In this document: one piece after another, positions 27,533 through 37,794 of the stretch
Layout of the letters: every line of letters starts with the position of its first letter
Position numbering within the stretch: the stretch's first letter is position 1
Source of the DNA: Mesorhizobium sp. L-2-11
Lineage (GTDB): Bacteria; Pseudomonadota; Alphaproteobacteria; Rhizobiales; Rhizobiaceae
Direction of reading: 5' to 3'
Length of the DNA stretch: 64,000 nt
NCBI RefSeq assembly: GCF_016756595.1
Contig: NZ_AP023259.1
Location: 1 to 64,000, forward strand
Notes under the pieces: generated by a model
Databases searched by the model: none
Told to the model about the DNA's origin: nothing
The model's input: only the letters and a program-made list of their open reading frames with translations
Made by a program: the position numbers and the translations under genes

Positions 27533-27721
27533 ATGGACGACACCAAAGGCGGCGCAAACCACACGTCCGTTGAGATAGTCGAGGCCATGGGCGAGTGGTC
27601 GTCCGTGTTGTTGGGAACCGCGAAGAACTTACCCGATCATTCGACCTGGAATCGGGTCGCCCTTGCCTTCGCGGAAGGCCAGCGGATACGCCTAGGGCTT
27701 AAGGACTTCAAACGGATTTGA
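27533..27721 (+). CDS. Hypothetical protein, 62 aa
   Basis: Begins MDDTKGGANHTSVEIVEAMG and ends with a basic helix (FAEGQRIRLGLKDFKRI). I prefer ATG 27533 to the upstream in-frame start at 27473, because the first 20 residues of the longer form are atypical. Not recognised; compact and soluble in appearance. Confidence 0.45.
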   Translation: MDDTKGGANHTSVEIVEAMGEWSSVLLGTAKNLPDHSTWNRVALAFAEGQRIRLGLKDFKRI

Positions 27722-28117
27722 CCCGACTTCTGCGTTCACACCATAGCCGCCTAAATTCAGTTTGCTATCGATCCGTTGCGGGATGCCCCTATGTCGTGCC
27801 GATCAACTTCCGTTCTTCACCATAAGACGGCAGGACCAAAGTCTTGCGCCATGCGAGCAAAGCTCTGACGTAACCGCTTTGGTTCCGTGCTTGTCCGTTG
27901 GACGTTCCGTTATTTTAGCTAATCGGCATGTAATCGGCCCGTCACTTAGATGGCTGACGGGCAGCCTGTTTTATCGGTCTCCAGCTTTGTCGCGGCCAAA
28001 AAGAACGCGTCAATTTTCGGCGTCGCTCTTGCCCATCATTGGCTTAGAATAGGTCCGGTTGCGTACTGGACATTGCTCAAATAGATATGGGACCACTCAG
28101 ACGAAAGGACCGACACA
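27722..28117. other. Intergenic region upstream of Ros/MucR-like gene
   Basis: No supported gene. The last 40 bases carry GAAAGGAC, the likely ribosome-binding site for the TTG start at 28118. An ATG at 28087 is out of frame with that gene. Confidence 0.3.
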
Positions 28118-28588
28118 TTGACAGAAGAATCCGACCGCCCCGCCGCCGAACTAGCCGAGCTTACTGCGGAGATTGTGTCCGCCTACGTAAGTAAGAACCC
28201 TGTGCCGGCTACCGGCCTGCCTGAACTAATCGCATCCGTGCACATGTCTCTGTCCGGGCTTGGTACGCCGATGGCGCCTGTCGTTGAGCCGCAAACTCCC
28301 GCGGTCAACCCGAAGAAGTCGGTGACGCCAGACTTCATTATCTGCCTTGAAGACGGCAAGAAGTTCAAATCCCTGAAGCGGCACCTTAGCACGGACTTCG
28401 GTCTGACGCCGGACGCCTATCGCGAGAAATGGGGCTTGCCGCGCGACTATCCGATGACGGCTCCGAATTACGCCGCTCAGCGCTCGCAACTGGCGAAGTC
28501 CATCGGGCTTGGCCGCAAGGCTGAACCCGTCGCACCAGCCAAGAAGGCACCTGCGAAGCGGAAAGCCAAAGTGTCCGCCACCACCTGA
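28118..28588 (+). CDS. Ros/MucR-family zinc-finger transcriptional regulator
   Basis: 156 residues from a TTG start. Residues about 68-110 hold the family core: DFIICLEDGKKFKSLKRHLS, then GLTPDAYREKWGLPRDYPMT. In Ros proteins this region is a prokaryotic Cys2His2-type finger. Here one Cys (IICLED) and one His (KRHL) are visible, and the first Cys of the usual pair is replaced, as in the zinc-lacking MucR/Ml members known from Mesorhizobium. A Lys/Ala-rich tail (APAKKAPAKRKAKVS) probably adds DNA affinity. Such proteins repress surface polysaccharide and virulence or symbiosis genes. Confidence 0.88.
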   Translation: MTEESDRPAAELAELTAEIVSAYVSKNPVPATGLPELIASVHMSLSGLGTPMAPVVEPQTPAVNPKKSVTPDFIICLEDGKKFKSLKRHLSTDFGLTPDAYREKWGLPRDYPMTAPNYAAQRSQLAKSIGLGRKAEPVAPAKKAPAKRKAKVSATT

Positions 28589-29399
28589 CGCTACGTAACG
28601 ACTCAGCTATGTCAAGGCGCGGCGGATCCCAATCCCGCCCGTGGCCGGCGCCATTCGGATAAGCTTCAGCGAGGGCGCCGGCCTTTGTTCTTAGCGTGGC
28701 GGAACTCGCCGGGCGAAGAAACCCCAACCACCTCAAGCCCCGCGAGCCTACACCTGATCAAAGTAGGCGATCAGGACCGGGATCAACCGGCACTACGTCC
28801 GAAGCAAGAGCAATGCCAGCACTTTGGTTCCGAAATGGGACAAAGCCGGGGTCCCCCGCTAGCAGCCGGGTTTCTCTTCAGAAACAACAAAAACCTTGTG
28901 GGCTCTCGCCACGGAGCCGCCGCGCCGAGACAGAGAACCGTCCAACGCCCTGCGAGCGCTAATTGAGGTCCACAAGACAGATACTCGGTGTTCGGCAAGG
29001 CGCTCAACGAAGTGGGCGAAAATAGCCGTGACCATGATAGAGCGAGCCAAGTTGAGGAAATGGCGCGGCTGGCCATCTGCGCCTATTCTGCGATCAGGGA
29101 AAGCAATGCTTGGCTAAGGCCCGATATCTTTTAGAGTTCGAGGCGCGCGGCTTCGCTCAACTATATGGAAGGGTTGAGATGGACTGCGTAGTAGCCTCCA
29201 TCAGATGGTTCGGAGTTCGCCGGTCGACGTCTTCCGGAACGTTTGTCCTGCACCAGTTCGTAGCTGACCTTCTGACCATGAATGGGTGACCTCATGATCA
29301 CAGCCCGACAGCTTCTTGAGGGCTCCTTGCGGCGTGCGCAGGTTCAAAGACGTTAACCTTCAGTTTGCCGTGCTAATTTTCCGCTTTTCTCCATACTCC
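28589..29399. other. Gene-poor stretch with one possible small ORF
   Basis: One frame ending at about 29134 reads ALNEVGENSRDHDRASQVEE followed by MARLAICAYSAIRESNAWLR, well-formed protein of about 47 residues from a GTG near 28991. It has no strong start signal, so it is only a candidate gene. Nothing else was recognised. Confidence 0.3.
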
Positions 29400-29482
29400 G
29401 GTCTATGGAAAGCGCTCATTTCCCCGCACGTTGACACCGCCCTTTCAACGACGGTCGCTTTCAGACGGACGCGTCCGGCGGA

Positions 29483-31053
29483 TCAGGCTGCAGCGGTTTT
29501 GGCGAAGTTGAAGGGCAGCAGATCGTCGATATCAGCGTCCTCGTTGCGTTGAGGCAATTCGGTGAGGACGTGGCGCAGCCACGCTAACGGCTCGACGCCA
29601 CAGGCGCGGCAGGTCAGCACCAAGCTGTAGACGATGGCGCTGGCCTTGGCTCCGTCGACGGTATCGCTGAAGAGCCAACTTTTCCGGCCAGTGGCAAAGA
29701 GTCTGATGTCACGCTCGAGAAGATTATTGTCGATCGGCATGCTGCCGTCCTCGGTGTAACGAGTCAGATATTCCCATTGGTTCAGGGTGTAGGAGACGGC
29801 GTCGCCGAGCTTGCTGTCAGGCAAGACCTTTGGGGCGATGTCGTCGAGCCATCCCTTGAGAGCATGGAGGATGGGGACACTATGTTGCAGGCGGAAGCGG
29901 CGAATGCAGTGATCTCGCGTTTCGCCGTCGTCGGAGATTTCGTTCCGGGCCTGCCTTTCAACCCGATAGAGCTGTTCGAAGAACCGGAGCGCCTGTTCCG
30001 GCGGCCCGCCGCCTTTCTTCCTCGCCTTTAGGGCATCGACGAAGCGCCGCCTCGAATGGGCCATGCATCCAAGATGCGTTGCCCCTTCCAGCGTGCGCCA
30101 GGCGGAATAGCCGTCGCTCATCACGATGCCGCGGTAATCGCCCAAGAAGGTCTGCGGGTGTATCTGGCCGCGACCCGGCTGATAATCGAGCAGCACGATC
30201 GGCTCGTCACTGTCCTCGCCGCTCCGGTATGCCCACATATACGAGGTGCTGGCGGCCTCTCTGTCCTTTTCCTTCAGCACCTGGACCGTGGTCTCGTCAC
30301 CATGGATGAGGGGCTGCGATCTGAGCCGCAGCTTCAGGACGTCATAGATGCGGGAGAGATGCTTTCGCTCGAACCGATCACCCAGTGCCCCAGAGCGCCA
30401 CGGCTGACAGGAACGCCGGCGCGCTCGAATGCCTGCGCCAGGCGGTAGAGCGGTGTGCCGTCGACATATTTATGAACGAGCGCGAAGGCCAGCGTCGATG
30501 CCGTGGCGATGCTGCCCGGCAAGGGTTGTGCGGGCATCGGCGCGGTCACGACCGGCGTGTTGATTCCGGTGCGGTCGCAATGACGACAAGCATATTTGAA
30601 CCGCACATTCTGCAGGACCTTCGCCTTCACCTCGATATGAAGTTGCTCGGTAACGGTCTCACCCATGCGATGCATCTGGTGACGGCAGCAAGGACAAGCC
30701 TTCTGGGCGTCGGGAAGGTCATACTCGACACGCTCGCGCGGCAGGTTTTCCGGCAAGGCCTTGCGGCCGCGCTTCTTTGCGGTCTTGCTTTCGACCCCTG
30801 GCAATCCAGTATTCGGAAGGTCGGCGACATCGTCATCTTCGCCATCGGCGTCATCCTCATCGGCAACCTGTTCGGCTTCATTGAAGAGACGATCAATGTG
30901 CTTTTCGCTCTTCGGCGCAAAACGATGCAGCCGCGCAAGCGCCAGCTCTTCCTCGAGTTTGACGACGCGCTCTGTGAGTTGACGGTTCTGCGCCTGCAGC
31001 GCAGCAATACGCGCCATCAGCTCTTCAACAGTCGGTTCGCCGGTTCGATTCAT
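29483..31053 (-). pseudogene. tnpC: IS66 tnpC transposase, frameshifted
   Basis: The N-terminal half (30334-31053) shows a leucine-zipper-like helix, the zinc-binding region CPCCRHQMHRMG, and KYACRHCDRTG. The C-terminal half, in another frame, holds the catalytic parts: PLIHGDETTVQVLKEKDR, SDGYSAW and PIDNNLLERDIRLFATGRKS. The frame change is near 30365-30375, after LGHWVIGSSE, and fits a single-base indel. Without recoding, the element would be non-autonomous. Confidence 0.88.
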
Positions 31054-31107
31054 CGGATTCTTGAATCGAAAGCATGCCGCCGCGTCAACCGTACAATTCT
31101 GGAGCCG

Positions 31108-31461
31108 TCAGCCTGCAACCTGATATTGTCGCACCGGATGGCGGACCATCGCATCGATATCGATGCCGTCGAGAATCCAGTGCAATTGCTCGGTCGTAAG
31201 CGTGACCACCGCTGCCTCGCGCCGCGGCCACCGGAACTTGTCCTCGGTCAGCCGCTTCAGGACCAGCACAAAGCCAGATCGGTCGAAGAACAGGAGCTTC
31301 ATCCGGTCACGACGGCGATTACAGAATGCAAAGACCGCCGGCGCAAACGGATCGAGCGCCATCGTCTCCTGAACAAGGACCGCAAGGCTGTTGATACCGG
31401 CCCTGAAGTCGATCGGCTCGCGGTGCAGGTAGACTTTCAGGTCAGCGCCCAGTCTGAACAT
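31108..31461 (-). CDS. tnpB: IS66 Orf2 protein TnpB
   Basis: About 117 residues from MFRLGADLKVYLHREPIDFR. The family signature continues FRAGINSLAVLVQETM, AFCNRRRDRMKLLFFDRSGF and LVLKRLTEDKFRWPR. The role in transposition is required but not defined biochemically. It overlaps the end of tnpA, as usual in IS66. Confidence 0.93.
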   Translation of the reverse strand: MFRLGADLKVYLHREPIDFRAGINSLAVLVQETMALDPFAPAVFAFCNRRRDRMKLLFFDRSGFVLVLKRLTEDKFRWPRREAAVVTLTTEQLHWILDGIDIDAMVRHPVRQYQVAG

Positions 31462-31915
31462 GACCCAGTGCCCCGATGATCGCCGCCAATGCCTCCACAT
31501 CACCGCATTCCAGCGTCAACTTCACGCCGTTCGGCAGCGACGCACTCACCTTGGCTGGGGAGGGAAAAGATGCAGTCCTTTTCGAGGCCGACCCACGCAC
31601 TTCATCACAGGTCCCCGGCAAATCCATCACAGCCATGCTACTCTGTCGCGGCAGGCCCCGATCGGCAGCACTTTCAATCTGAACTGGGATGAACGCCGGT
31701 GGCGAGGACGGCGGGAGGGATTGGGGTTGCGTGCGCTTCTTTATCCACTTCCGGACAAGGTTCGCATTGACCCCATGGTCGAGCGCAAGCCTCGATACCG
31801 ACACGCCAGGCTCAAGGCAGGCCGCGACAAGACGGTCCTTCGATGCGGGGTCGTATCGGCGTCGCCCGTCCCGACCGACAAGCCTCACCCGCAGTTTCTG
31901 CTCGTCTTCTTCCAT
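31442..31915 (-). CDS. tnpA: IS66 Orf1 protein TnpA (HTH)
   Basis: About 157 residues. The helix-turn-helix is YDPASKDRLVAACLEPGVSV followed by SRLALDHGVNANLVRKWIKK, typical of the small IS66 DNA-binding protein. I prefer the start at MEEDEQKLRVRLVG (near 31915) to the longer form from 31972. The tail reads GVKLTLECGDVEALAAIIGA. Confidence 0.88.
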   Translation of the reverse strand: MEEDEQKLRVRLVGRDGRRRYDPASKDRLVAACLEPGVSVSRLALDHGVNANLVRKWIKKRTQPQSLPPSSPPAFIPVQIESAADRGLPRQSSMAVMDLPGTCDEVRGSASKRTASFPSPAKVSASLPNGVKLTLECGDVEALAAIIGALGHVQTGR

Positions 31916-32273
31916 CACTTGGTGTCCACCTATTTTGGTGGACACCTCATGCATCAGAGCACTCAACGGCAAAAGGTGCGGGGAAATTCGCGCTTACGGT
32001 CTATGTCGCAGGGATGAGGAAAGGAAAGGAAGAATAAAACCCGCTCGCAGATCGGGCGGGCCGCTGACGCTGGCGCTCAACCGCGCCGCTCGCGATCCCT
32101 GCCGCGTCGTCCTGCGCAGGGCCCAAGAGCCCCGCTCGGCCAGCCGGGCAGGGATGCTCGGCCGCAATTGCACCGGCCCGTCCGCTCGGCGGGCCGGGGG
32201 ATGTCTTCGGGAAGAAGACGAGGAAGGACACAGCGATGAGCGGTGTCCGCAAACCCCTTGAAGGAGCATCTCC

Positions 32274-32579
32274 ATGGAACTGAAGTTTGTCGATCCGCGT
32301 GCGCTGAAGGATAACCCCGACAAGGCGCGACGCTCGAAGTCCAGTCCGCAGGCCGACGCGCTGCTGCTGGCTACCATCCGCGCCGTTGGTATCGTGCAGC
32401 CACCTGTCGTCGCGCTGGAGACGGAAGGCGGCAATGGCTACGTCATCGATGCCGGCCATCGCCGGGTGAAGCAAGCGATCGCGGCCGGTCTGGAAGAGAT
32501 CGCCGTCCTGGTCATCGAGAGGGCCGAGGATGGTGGCGCAATGCGGTCGCTGGCCGAGACGCTTGCGCACGAACAGCTC
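32274..32579 (+). pseudogene. parB: ParB/Spo0J-like partition protein, 5' part
   Basis: ATG 32274 follows AGGAG. The 102 codons left give VDPRALKDNPDKARRSKSSP, LLLATIRAVGIVQPPVVALE and YVIDAGHRRVKQAIAAGLEE, the ParB/Srx nuclease-like N-domain (GHRR is the CTP-binding motif), then SLAETLAHEQL. At 32580 the gene is cut by the tyrosine-recombinase element; the rest resumes at about 39123. In plasmid and ICE backbones such proteins act in partition or gene regulation. Joined, the two parts restore AHEQLNPVDQW without loss. Confidence 0.88.
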
Positions 32580-32957
32580 TTAGGTTCTGTGTCGCAACTG
32601 TCCTGTTTGGTTCGCATGGCCGTCATGGTTCCGGGCGATACTGGCGGGGCATATCGAGGAAGGCACGTAGACGTCCGGGTCAAGCGTTCCCGCAGCGTAG
32701 CGAGGACAACGCTTGATGCGGCGGCGACACCACAAGCTATTTGATGGGGTGTAGACGAAGTCCTGCACCCCTGCCACGTGGCGAACGGGAGAGCGCGAGG
32801 GGAACCCCTCGCAATCAAAAGAGAGAAGTGCGCCGAAGGCGCTCCGCTCAAGATAACATCCGGTTCGGGAAACTGTCTTCTTTGTTGCTGTGCAGGGGGT
32901 TGCGCCCTGTTCTGTGTCTTTTGCCGTTTGGGACGGCGGCGAGCAAAGAGGACAGAT

Positions 32958-34115
32958 GTGGTGCGGATCATCAAGGCAGCGATGGGCTATGCCGCCATCC
33001 CGGCGGGCTTTCCGATTCTGGTATCGGAGCGGATGGCGATCATCGAGCCGGCATTCGCCTGGCTGATGGAACTGGCGACGATACCGGGCCGCAGCCACGC
33101 GGCGGAAACGGTCCGGACCTATGGCGAGCATCTTCACGACTGGTTCGACAGTCTGGAACAATCCGGTCTCGATTGGCGCGGCGTGAGCGAGGCTGAGATT
33201 GCGGCCTGGCGCAACCGGATGCTGTCGCAGCCGAGCCCGCATACGAAGCGACCCTATGCGCGCTCGACGGTGAATGACCGGGTTCGCACGGTCTGCCGAT
33301 TCTACGGGTGGGCGCAGGGCCGCGGCTGGATCGAAGTCTTGCCGTTCCACTTCGTCGACGTTCGCGTGGGTTCCGGCCGGAGGCAATCGTTCCTCGCGCA
33401 TGTGAAGGCGCGGCCTGGAATCGCGGCGGCGAACATCCTGACGGTTGCCGAACACGAGCGTTTGCCGAGGCCGCTGCGGGTCGACCAGTTGCGCCGGGTC
33501 TTCGCGCATCTGGTCATGCCTTATCGGCTGATGGCAGAATGGGCGCTGGCGACGGGATTGCGGCGCAAGGAGCTTTGCGGCCTGGCCGTCTTCCAGGTTC
33601 CGGAGACGGCGCATCTGGACGACGAGGATCATCCCCTGATCGGCGTCCCGCTGACGATCACCAAGGGCGACAAGCCGCGCACGATCTACCCGCCGATCCG
33701 CCTGGTCGACCGGACGCAACGCTATATCGACGAGGTTCGCACGCCGCAGGTCCGGGCGTTGCGTCGTCAACGGCCGGACTATCGGCCGCCGTCGGCTCTG
33801 TTCCTCAACACCCAGGGAAACGCCGTCAGCAAGGCGCGATTGACGGCGGCGTTTGCAGAGGCGTTCCGCGCGGCCGGGGTGACGGGAACCTTGCATTACC
33901 TGAGGCACACATTCGCGACGACCATGCTGGTGCAGCTGCAGCGGCAGGCAGTGACCACGCCCGACCTCAATCCGCTGAAGATCGTGCAGGTCCTGCTGGG
34001 GCACAGTTCGATCCAGAGCACGTCGATCTACCTGCGCTGCGTCGAGCTGAATGCGCGGGACCTCGCCGACAGCATTGACTATCTCTATGGCGAGCTGATC
34101 CCAGATGGCCATTAG
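32958..34115 (+). CDS. Tyrosine recombinase 1 of trio (TnpA-like)
   Basis: 385 residues from GTG 32958, which follows GAGGACAG; the frame is open upstream to 32778, but that part is Cys-rich and atypical. N-terminal core-binding domain (SHAAETVRTYGEHLHDWFDS). The catalytic residues are complete: Arg in ATGLRRKELCGL, Lys in TKGDKPRTI, HxxR in LHYLRHTFATT, His in LLGHSS and Tyr in STSIYLR. It overlaps the next gene by 11 bases, pointing to one coupled operon. Confidence 0.92.
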   Translation: MVRIIKAAMGYAAIPAGFPILVSERMAIIEPAFAWLMELATIPGRSHAAETVRTYGEHLHDWFDSLEQSGLDWRGVSEAEIAAWRNRMLSQPSPHTKRPYARSTVNDRVRTVCRFYGWAQGRGWIEVLPFHFVDVRVGSGRRQSFLAHVKARPGIAAANILTVAEHERLPRPLRVDQLRRVFAHLVMPYRLMAEWALATGLRRKELCGLAVFQVPETAHLDDEDHPLIGVPLTITKGDKPRTIYPPIRLVDRTQRYIDEVRTPQVRALRRQRPDYRPPSALFLNTQGNAVSKARLTAAFAEAFRAAGVTGTLHYLRHTFATTMLVQLQRQAVTTPDLNPLKIVQVLLGHSSIQSTSIYLRCVELNARDLADSIDYLYGELIPDGH

Positions 34116-35916
34116 ACGCGAGCGCATCGACCGGAGGCTGTCGGCTGCGGCGCCGATCGTTCTGGATCAGCCAGCCGATACCATCGTCGTCTTCCGTGAC
34201 GGCTGGGGCGAGGTCACAAAGCGCTACGATCTCGGCAGGCTCGGATTGCCATCGGACATCACGATGCTTCTGGCCGACGCCTTCCGTCATCATCATGCCG
34301 CCTCGAGCCGGGACACGCAGCGTCATTGCTGGATGGCGCTGCGGGCGTTCGCGCGCTTCGTGTCGGAAGACGGTCTTGTTGTGTCGGTCGACGATCTGAC
34401 CAGTGCGATGGTTGGACGCTATATCGCGTGGCTGGATCGCCAGGTCGCAGGACAGACGAACCAGCCCTGGTCGAAGGGCTCGCGGGCGAATGTGCTGATG
34501 CAGCTTCGCCAGATGATCGACTGGACGAAGCGCCGGCATCCGTCCCGGCTGCCGTCGCGGATCGACTTCCCCTGGCGGGTCTGGCCGAACCGTAGTGCCG
34601 ATCCCCGGGCTCGTCTCGGCGGCGATGACCTCAAGGCAATCCTTCGTGCGTGCTACGAGGAAATTGACGAGGCGTGGGATCGCTTCGAAGCGGGTCGGAC
34701 CATCCTCGCCACGAGCGGCCCGGTCGATGGCGTCGATCCCGAACTTTGCGACATGGTCCGGGCGCTTGCTCGAGTGAATGACGGCGTCCTGCCGTCCCGC
34801 ACGCTTGCGCTCCGCAGCCAGGTCAGCATATCGGCGGTCAACCGCCATGGCGGGCTTCGTCATCTTGGCGGCTATCTTCACCTGACCGGCGAAACGGTCG
34901 TCGCGTTCTTCATCGCCATTGCGATCCAGACGGCGGGCAATCCGGACGCGCTGCGGATGATGGCGCGCGATTGCCAGGTGGCGCATCCGCTCGACGAGCA
35001 TCGCGTCATCGTCGAATGGGCCAAGCCCCGGGCCGGCGCGAAGGTGAAGCGCGCGCAAAGGCGATCCTTCGATTGCCGTCGGCGACATGCGGCGCCGAAC
35101 CTGATTGACCGGTTGCTGGCGATGACGGCGCCGCTCGTCTCCCGATCCAGCCGGCAGGACCGCAATCGTCTGTTTCTGGTGAAGAGCGAGAAGAAGGACG
35201 CGGTGACGCTGATTGCGGAGGCGACCTTGTCGCATGCCCTGAAGCCGTTCATCAAACGCTCCAATGCCCGCATCGCCATCTGGAACAGGGCCGCACCGGA
35301 ACGCGCACGTCAACTCTTGCCGGATTTTGCCGCCATTCTGTTGCGGGGCAGCGTCGCCACCGAATACTACAAGGCGTCCGGCGGCGATATCGTCGCGACA
35401 CAGGACGTGCTCAACCACGCCCGCGTCGATACGACCGAGCTTTACATCAAGGGACCGCAGACGCGCCGCATTCAGCGCGAGACCATCGCCCGATCGCAGG
35501 CGCTGATGCTCGGCTGGATCGTCGGCGCGAAGGCGGACGGCGAGGATCAGGCGCAACGCGACCGGATTGCGCTGGCGAGCGATGCGACGGTTCCGTTCAG
35601 CCATGATTGCCTCAACCCGGCCACGGGCATAGCACCGGGATCGGCGGCTGGCAGGATCTGCCGGCACTTCGGCGGATGCCTGCGCTGCCCGGGACTGGTT
35701 ATCCCGATCGATGCGGATCACATGGCGCGCGTTCTTCAGGCCAAGGAGGAACTGGAGCGCGCGCGTGAACGCATCGATCCACGCCGCTTCGAGCTTCTGT
35801 ATGTGCCGAGCCTGCGCATTCTCACCGAGAACATCCTGCCTGACTTCCCGGAACGACTGCGCGAAGAGGCCGAACGTCGAATGTCGACCCTGCCAACCCT
35901 TCCGGCGCTGGAGTGA
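34105..35916 (+). CDS. Tyrosine recombinase 2 of trio (TnpB-like)
   Basis: 603 residues, close to Tn554 TnpB (630). The C-terminal catalytic part is recognisable by LLRGSVATEYYKASGGDIVA, LNHARVDTTELYIKG (Tyr nucleophile) and conserved spacing. The usual HxxR box is altered (PDFAAILLRGS in place of HxLRH), so activity may depend on partner proteins. A Cys-rich segment (HDCLNPATG, CRHFGGCLRCPG) near the C-terminus is typical of this branch and may bind zinc. Confidence 0.88.
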   Translation: MAIRRERIDRRLSAAAPIVLDQPADTIVVFRDGWGEVTKRYDLGRLGLPSDITMLLADAFRHHHAASSRDTQRHCWMALRAFARFVSEDGLVVSVDDLTSAMVGRYIAWLDRQVAGQTNQPWSKGSRANVLMQLRQMIDWTKRRHPSRLPSRIDFPWRVWPNRSADPRARLGGDDLKAILRACYEEIDEAWDRFEAGRTILATSGPVDGVDPELCDMVRALARVNDGVLPSRTLALRSQVSISAVNRHGGLRHLGGYLHLTGETVVAFFIAIAIQTAGNPDALRMMARDCQVAHPLDEHRVIVEWAKPRAGAKVKRAQRRSFDCRRRHAAPNLIDRLLAMTAPLVSRSSRQDRNRLFLVKSEKKDAVTLIAEATLSHALKPFIKRSNARIAIWNRAAPERARQLLPDFAAILLRGSVATEYYKASGGDIVATQDVLNHARVDTTELYIKGPQTRRIQRETIARSQALMLGWIVGAKADGEDQAQRDRIALASDATVPFSHDCLNPATGIAPGSAAGRICRHFGGCLRCPGLVIPIDADHMARVLQAKEELERARERIDPRRFELLYVPSLRILTENILPDFPERLREEAERRMSTLPTLPALE

Positions 35917-35919
35917 ACG

Positions 35920-37794
35920 ATGCAAGCGTCCACAGCACCCGATCCTTTTGCCGCGGCAAGGCCAGCACTCCGGATATCGGCGCGCTCGGTGTGGTCGGAT
36001 CAGGTCTGGCATCTCGACGGCCATCGTCCCGGCGCAAACCGGAGCGACTTCTCGCTCGACTGGGGCTTTGCCCTTGCCGACGACAGCCGGTTCAGCGATC
36101 CGCAATGGGCTGACTGGCGAGAGGCGGCCAAACTGTTCCTGTGGAGCCTGAAGCTGGACCCGCCTCCAGGTCGCCGCAACGTTCACGAGTCGACGATCGT
36201 CCGTGTCTTCAACACGCTGCGGATGCTGATCCGCTGGATGGCGGCGCAAGGATACCGCAGCTTCGCCGATCTCGATCGCGATGCCTGCGACAGGTTCCTG
36301 GCATCGATGGCGCAGCGTCCGGGCAGCAAGCCGGGCAAGGCGGTGATGACCGTGACCCTGCAACATTATGCAAACTTGCTGACATGCCTGTATCTTCAGG
36401 GTGCGAAGTTCCCCGAAGTGGCGATCGACGATCCATTCCCGGGGATCGCGCCCCCGTTCGTTCGCCGTGACCGGGGCTGGCTGCCCTATACGCCGGACGC
36501 GATCGCCGTGCCCCTGGTCTCGGCGGCGCTGCGGCTGATCGGGCAGGCGGCCGACGACGTCATCGCTTTGCAGCTGCAGGCGCAGACCACCTATGACGAC
36601 GCGCTTGCCAAGGGGATCAGCCAGACGAAGGCCGGCTTCATCGTAACCGACGCGATCGCGCCGTTTACCTTCTCGACGCTGCCCGGGGAGGAAACTCCCT
36701 GGTATGAGGCGCCCGTCACGAGCACCAAGCAGGTGCGGTATCTTGCCAATCGCATTTACGACGCCTGCTTTGTCGTGATCGCTTATCTTGTCGGCGCCCG
36801 GGTCTCGGAGATCCTTGGCCTTCAGACCGGCTGTATCGAGCAGCATCGCTCCGGCGATGCCGGCGAGAACTTCGCCTATCTTGCCGGACAGATTTACAAG
36901 ACGGCGCGCGGTGTCGATGGCCAAGCCCATCGCTGGGTTGCTCCAGCGCCGGTCGAGCGGGCGGTCGAGGTCATGGACCGGCTGTCCGCCCGCCTGCGGG
37001 CACAAAGCAGGCGATCCGAGCTCTTCCTGGTGACGGCCTGCACGGGGCTCGTCGGCCCTGCCGCCCGGATCAGCCTGCCAATCGTCAACACGATTATATC
37101 GCGGCTGAACAATCAGTTTGCGCCGTTCATCGGCCTGCCGGACCACGAGGGCGAACCCTGGCACCTGAACACCCATCAGGGCCGAAAGACCTTCGCCCGC
37201 TTCGTCGGCAAACGCGACCGGACCGGCCTGCATGCGCTTCAGGCGCACTTCGGTCATGTCACCCGGGCCATGACCGATCGCGGCTATGTCGGGACCGACT
37301 TCGCGCTCGACGACCTGATCGACCGGCATGCACAGGAGGAAACCCGCGCTGCCCTGGAAGAGGTGCTGACGGCGACTGAGCTTGCAGGCAAGGGCGGACG
37401 GATGATTGCCGAGCGCTCCCGCTTCCGCGGGCGCACGCGCGACGGCGATGTCCAGGCCTATGTCTCCTTCCTGATGGCGGAGACCGACCTCAGGCTCGGT
37501 GTCTGTGACTGGGGTTATTGCGTCTACCGTGTCGAAACCGCGGCCTGCTTCGGCGATGAGCGGGGACCGAACCCTGTGCTGAGAACCGAAAGCACCTGTC
37601 TGTCCTGCGCCAACTTCGCCGTCACAGCCAGGCACAGGCCGGTCTGGCAGGCGCGCCGGGATCGCAATGCCGGCCTTCTCGATCACCCTGGGCTGGACCC
37701 GATCAGCCGGAGACTTGCGGAAGTCCGGATTGCCGAATGCGATCGCATTCTTGGCGATCTGGATCATGGAAAGGATGATCGCGATGGCGCGTAA
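35920..37794 (+). CDS. Tyrosine recombinase 3 of trio
   Basis: 624 residues, three bases after the previous stop. Catalytic signatures: Arg in YLVGARVSEILGLQTG, HxxR in NTHQGRKTFARF, His in AHFGHVTRAMTDRGYVG with Tyr at its end. A C-terminal Cys cluster (CDWGYCVYR, CLSCANFAV) resembles that in recombinase 2. Its gene overlaps the next by about 11 bases. Confidence 0.9.
   Translation: MQASTAPDPFAAARPALRISARSVWSDQVWHLDGHRPGANRSDFSLDWGFALADDSRFSDPQWADWREAAKLFLWSLKLDPPPGRRNVHESTIVRVFNTLRMLIRWMAAQGYRSFADLDRDACDRFLASMAQRPGSKPGKAVMTVTLQHYANLLTCLYLQGAKFPEVAIDDPFPGIAPPFVRRDRGWLPYTPDAIAVPLVSAALRLIGQAADDVIALQLQAQTTYDDALAKGISQTKAGFIVTDAIAPFTFSTLPGEETPWYEAPVTSTKQVRYLANRIYDACFVVIAYLVGARVSEILGLQTGCIEQHRSGDAGENFAYLAGQIYKTARGVDGQAHRWVAPAPVERAVEVMDRLSARLRAQSRRSELFLVTACTGLVGPAARISLPIVNTIISRLNNQFAPFIGLPDHEGEPWHLNTHQGRKTFARFVGKRDRTGLHALQAHFGHVTRAMTDRGYVGTDFALDDLIDRHAQEETRAALEEVLTATELAGKGGRMIAERSRFRGRTRDGDVQAYVSFLMAETDLRLGVCDWGYCVYRVETAACFGDERGPNPVLRTESTCLSCANFAVTARHRPVWQARRDRNAGLLDHPGLDPISRRLAEVRIAECDRILGDLDHGKDDRDGA

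Larger units (their letters stand above)
29408..31997 (-). mobile_element. IS66-family insertion sequence with 8-bp target duplication
   Basis: Terminal inverted repeats: left GAAAGCGCTCATTTCCCCGC, right (read inward) GTAAGCGCGAATTTCCCCGC. The octamer GGTCTATG lies immediately outside both ends (29400-29407 and 31998-32005), the 8-bp duplication expected for IS66. Length 2590 bp. It encodes tnpA, tnpB and tnpC in order on the minus strand. It inserted between the Ros/MucR region and the parB-like gene. Confidence 0.95.
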
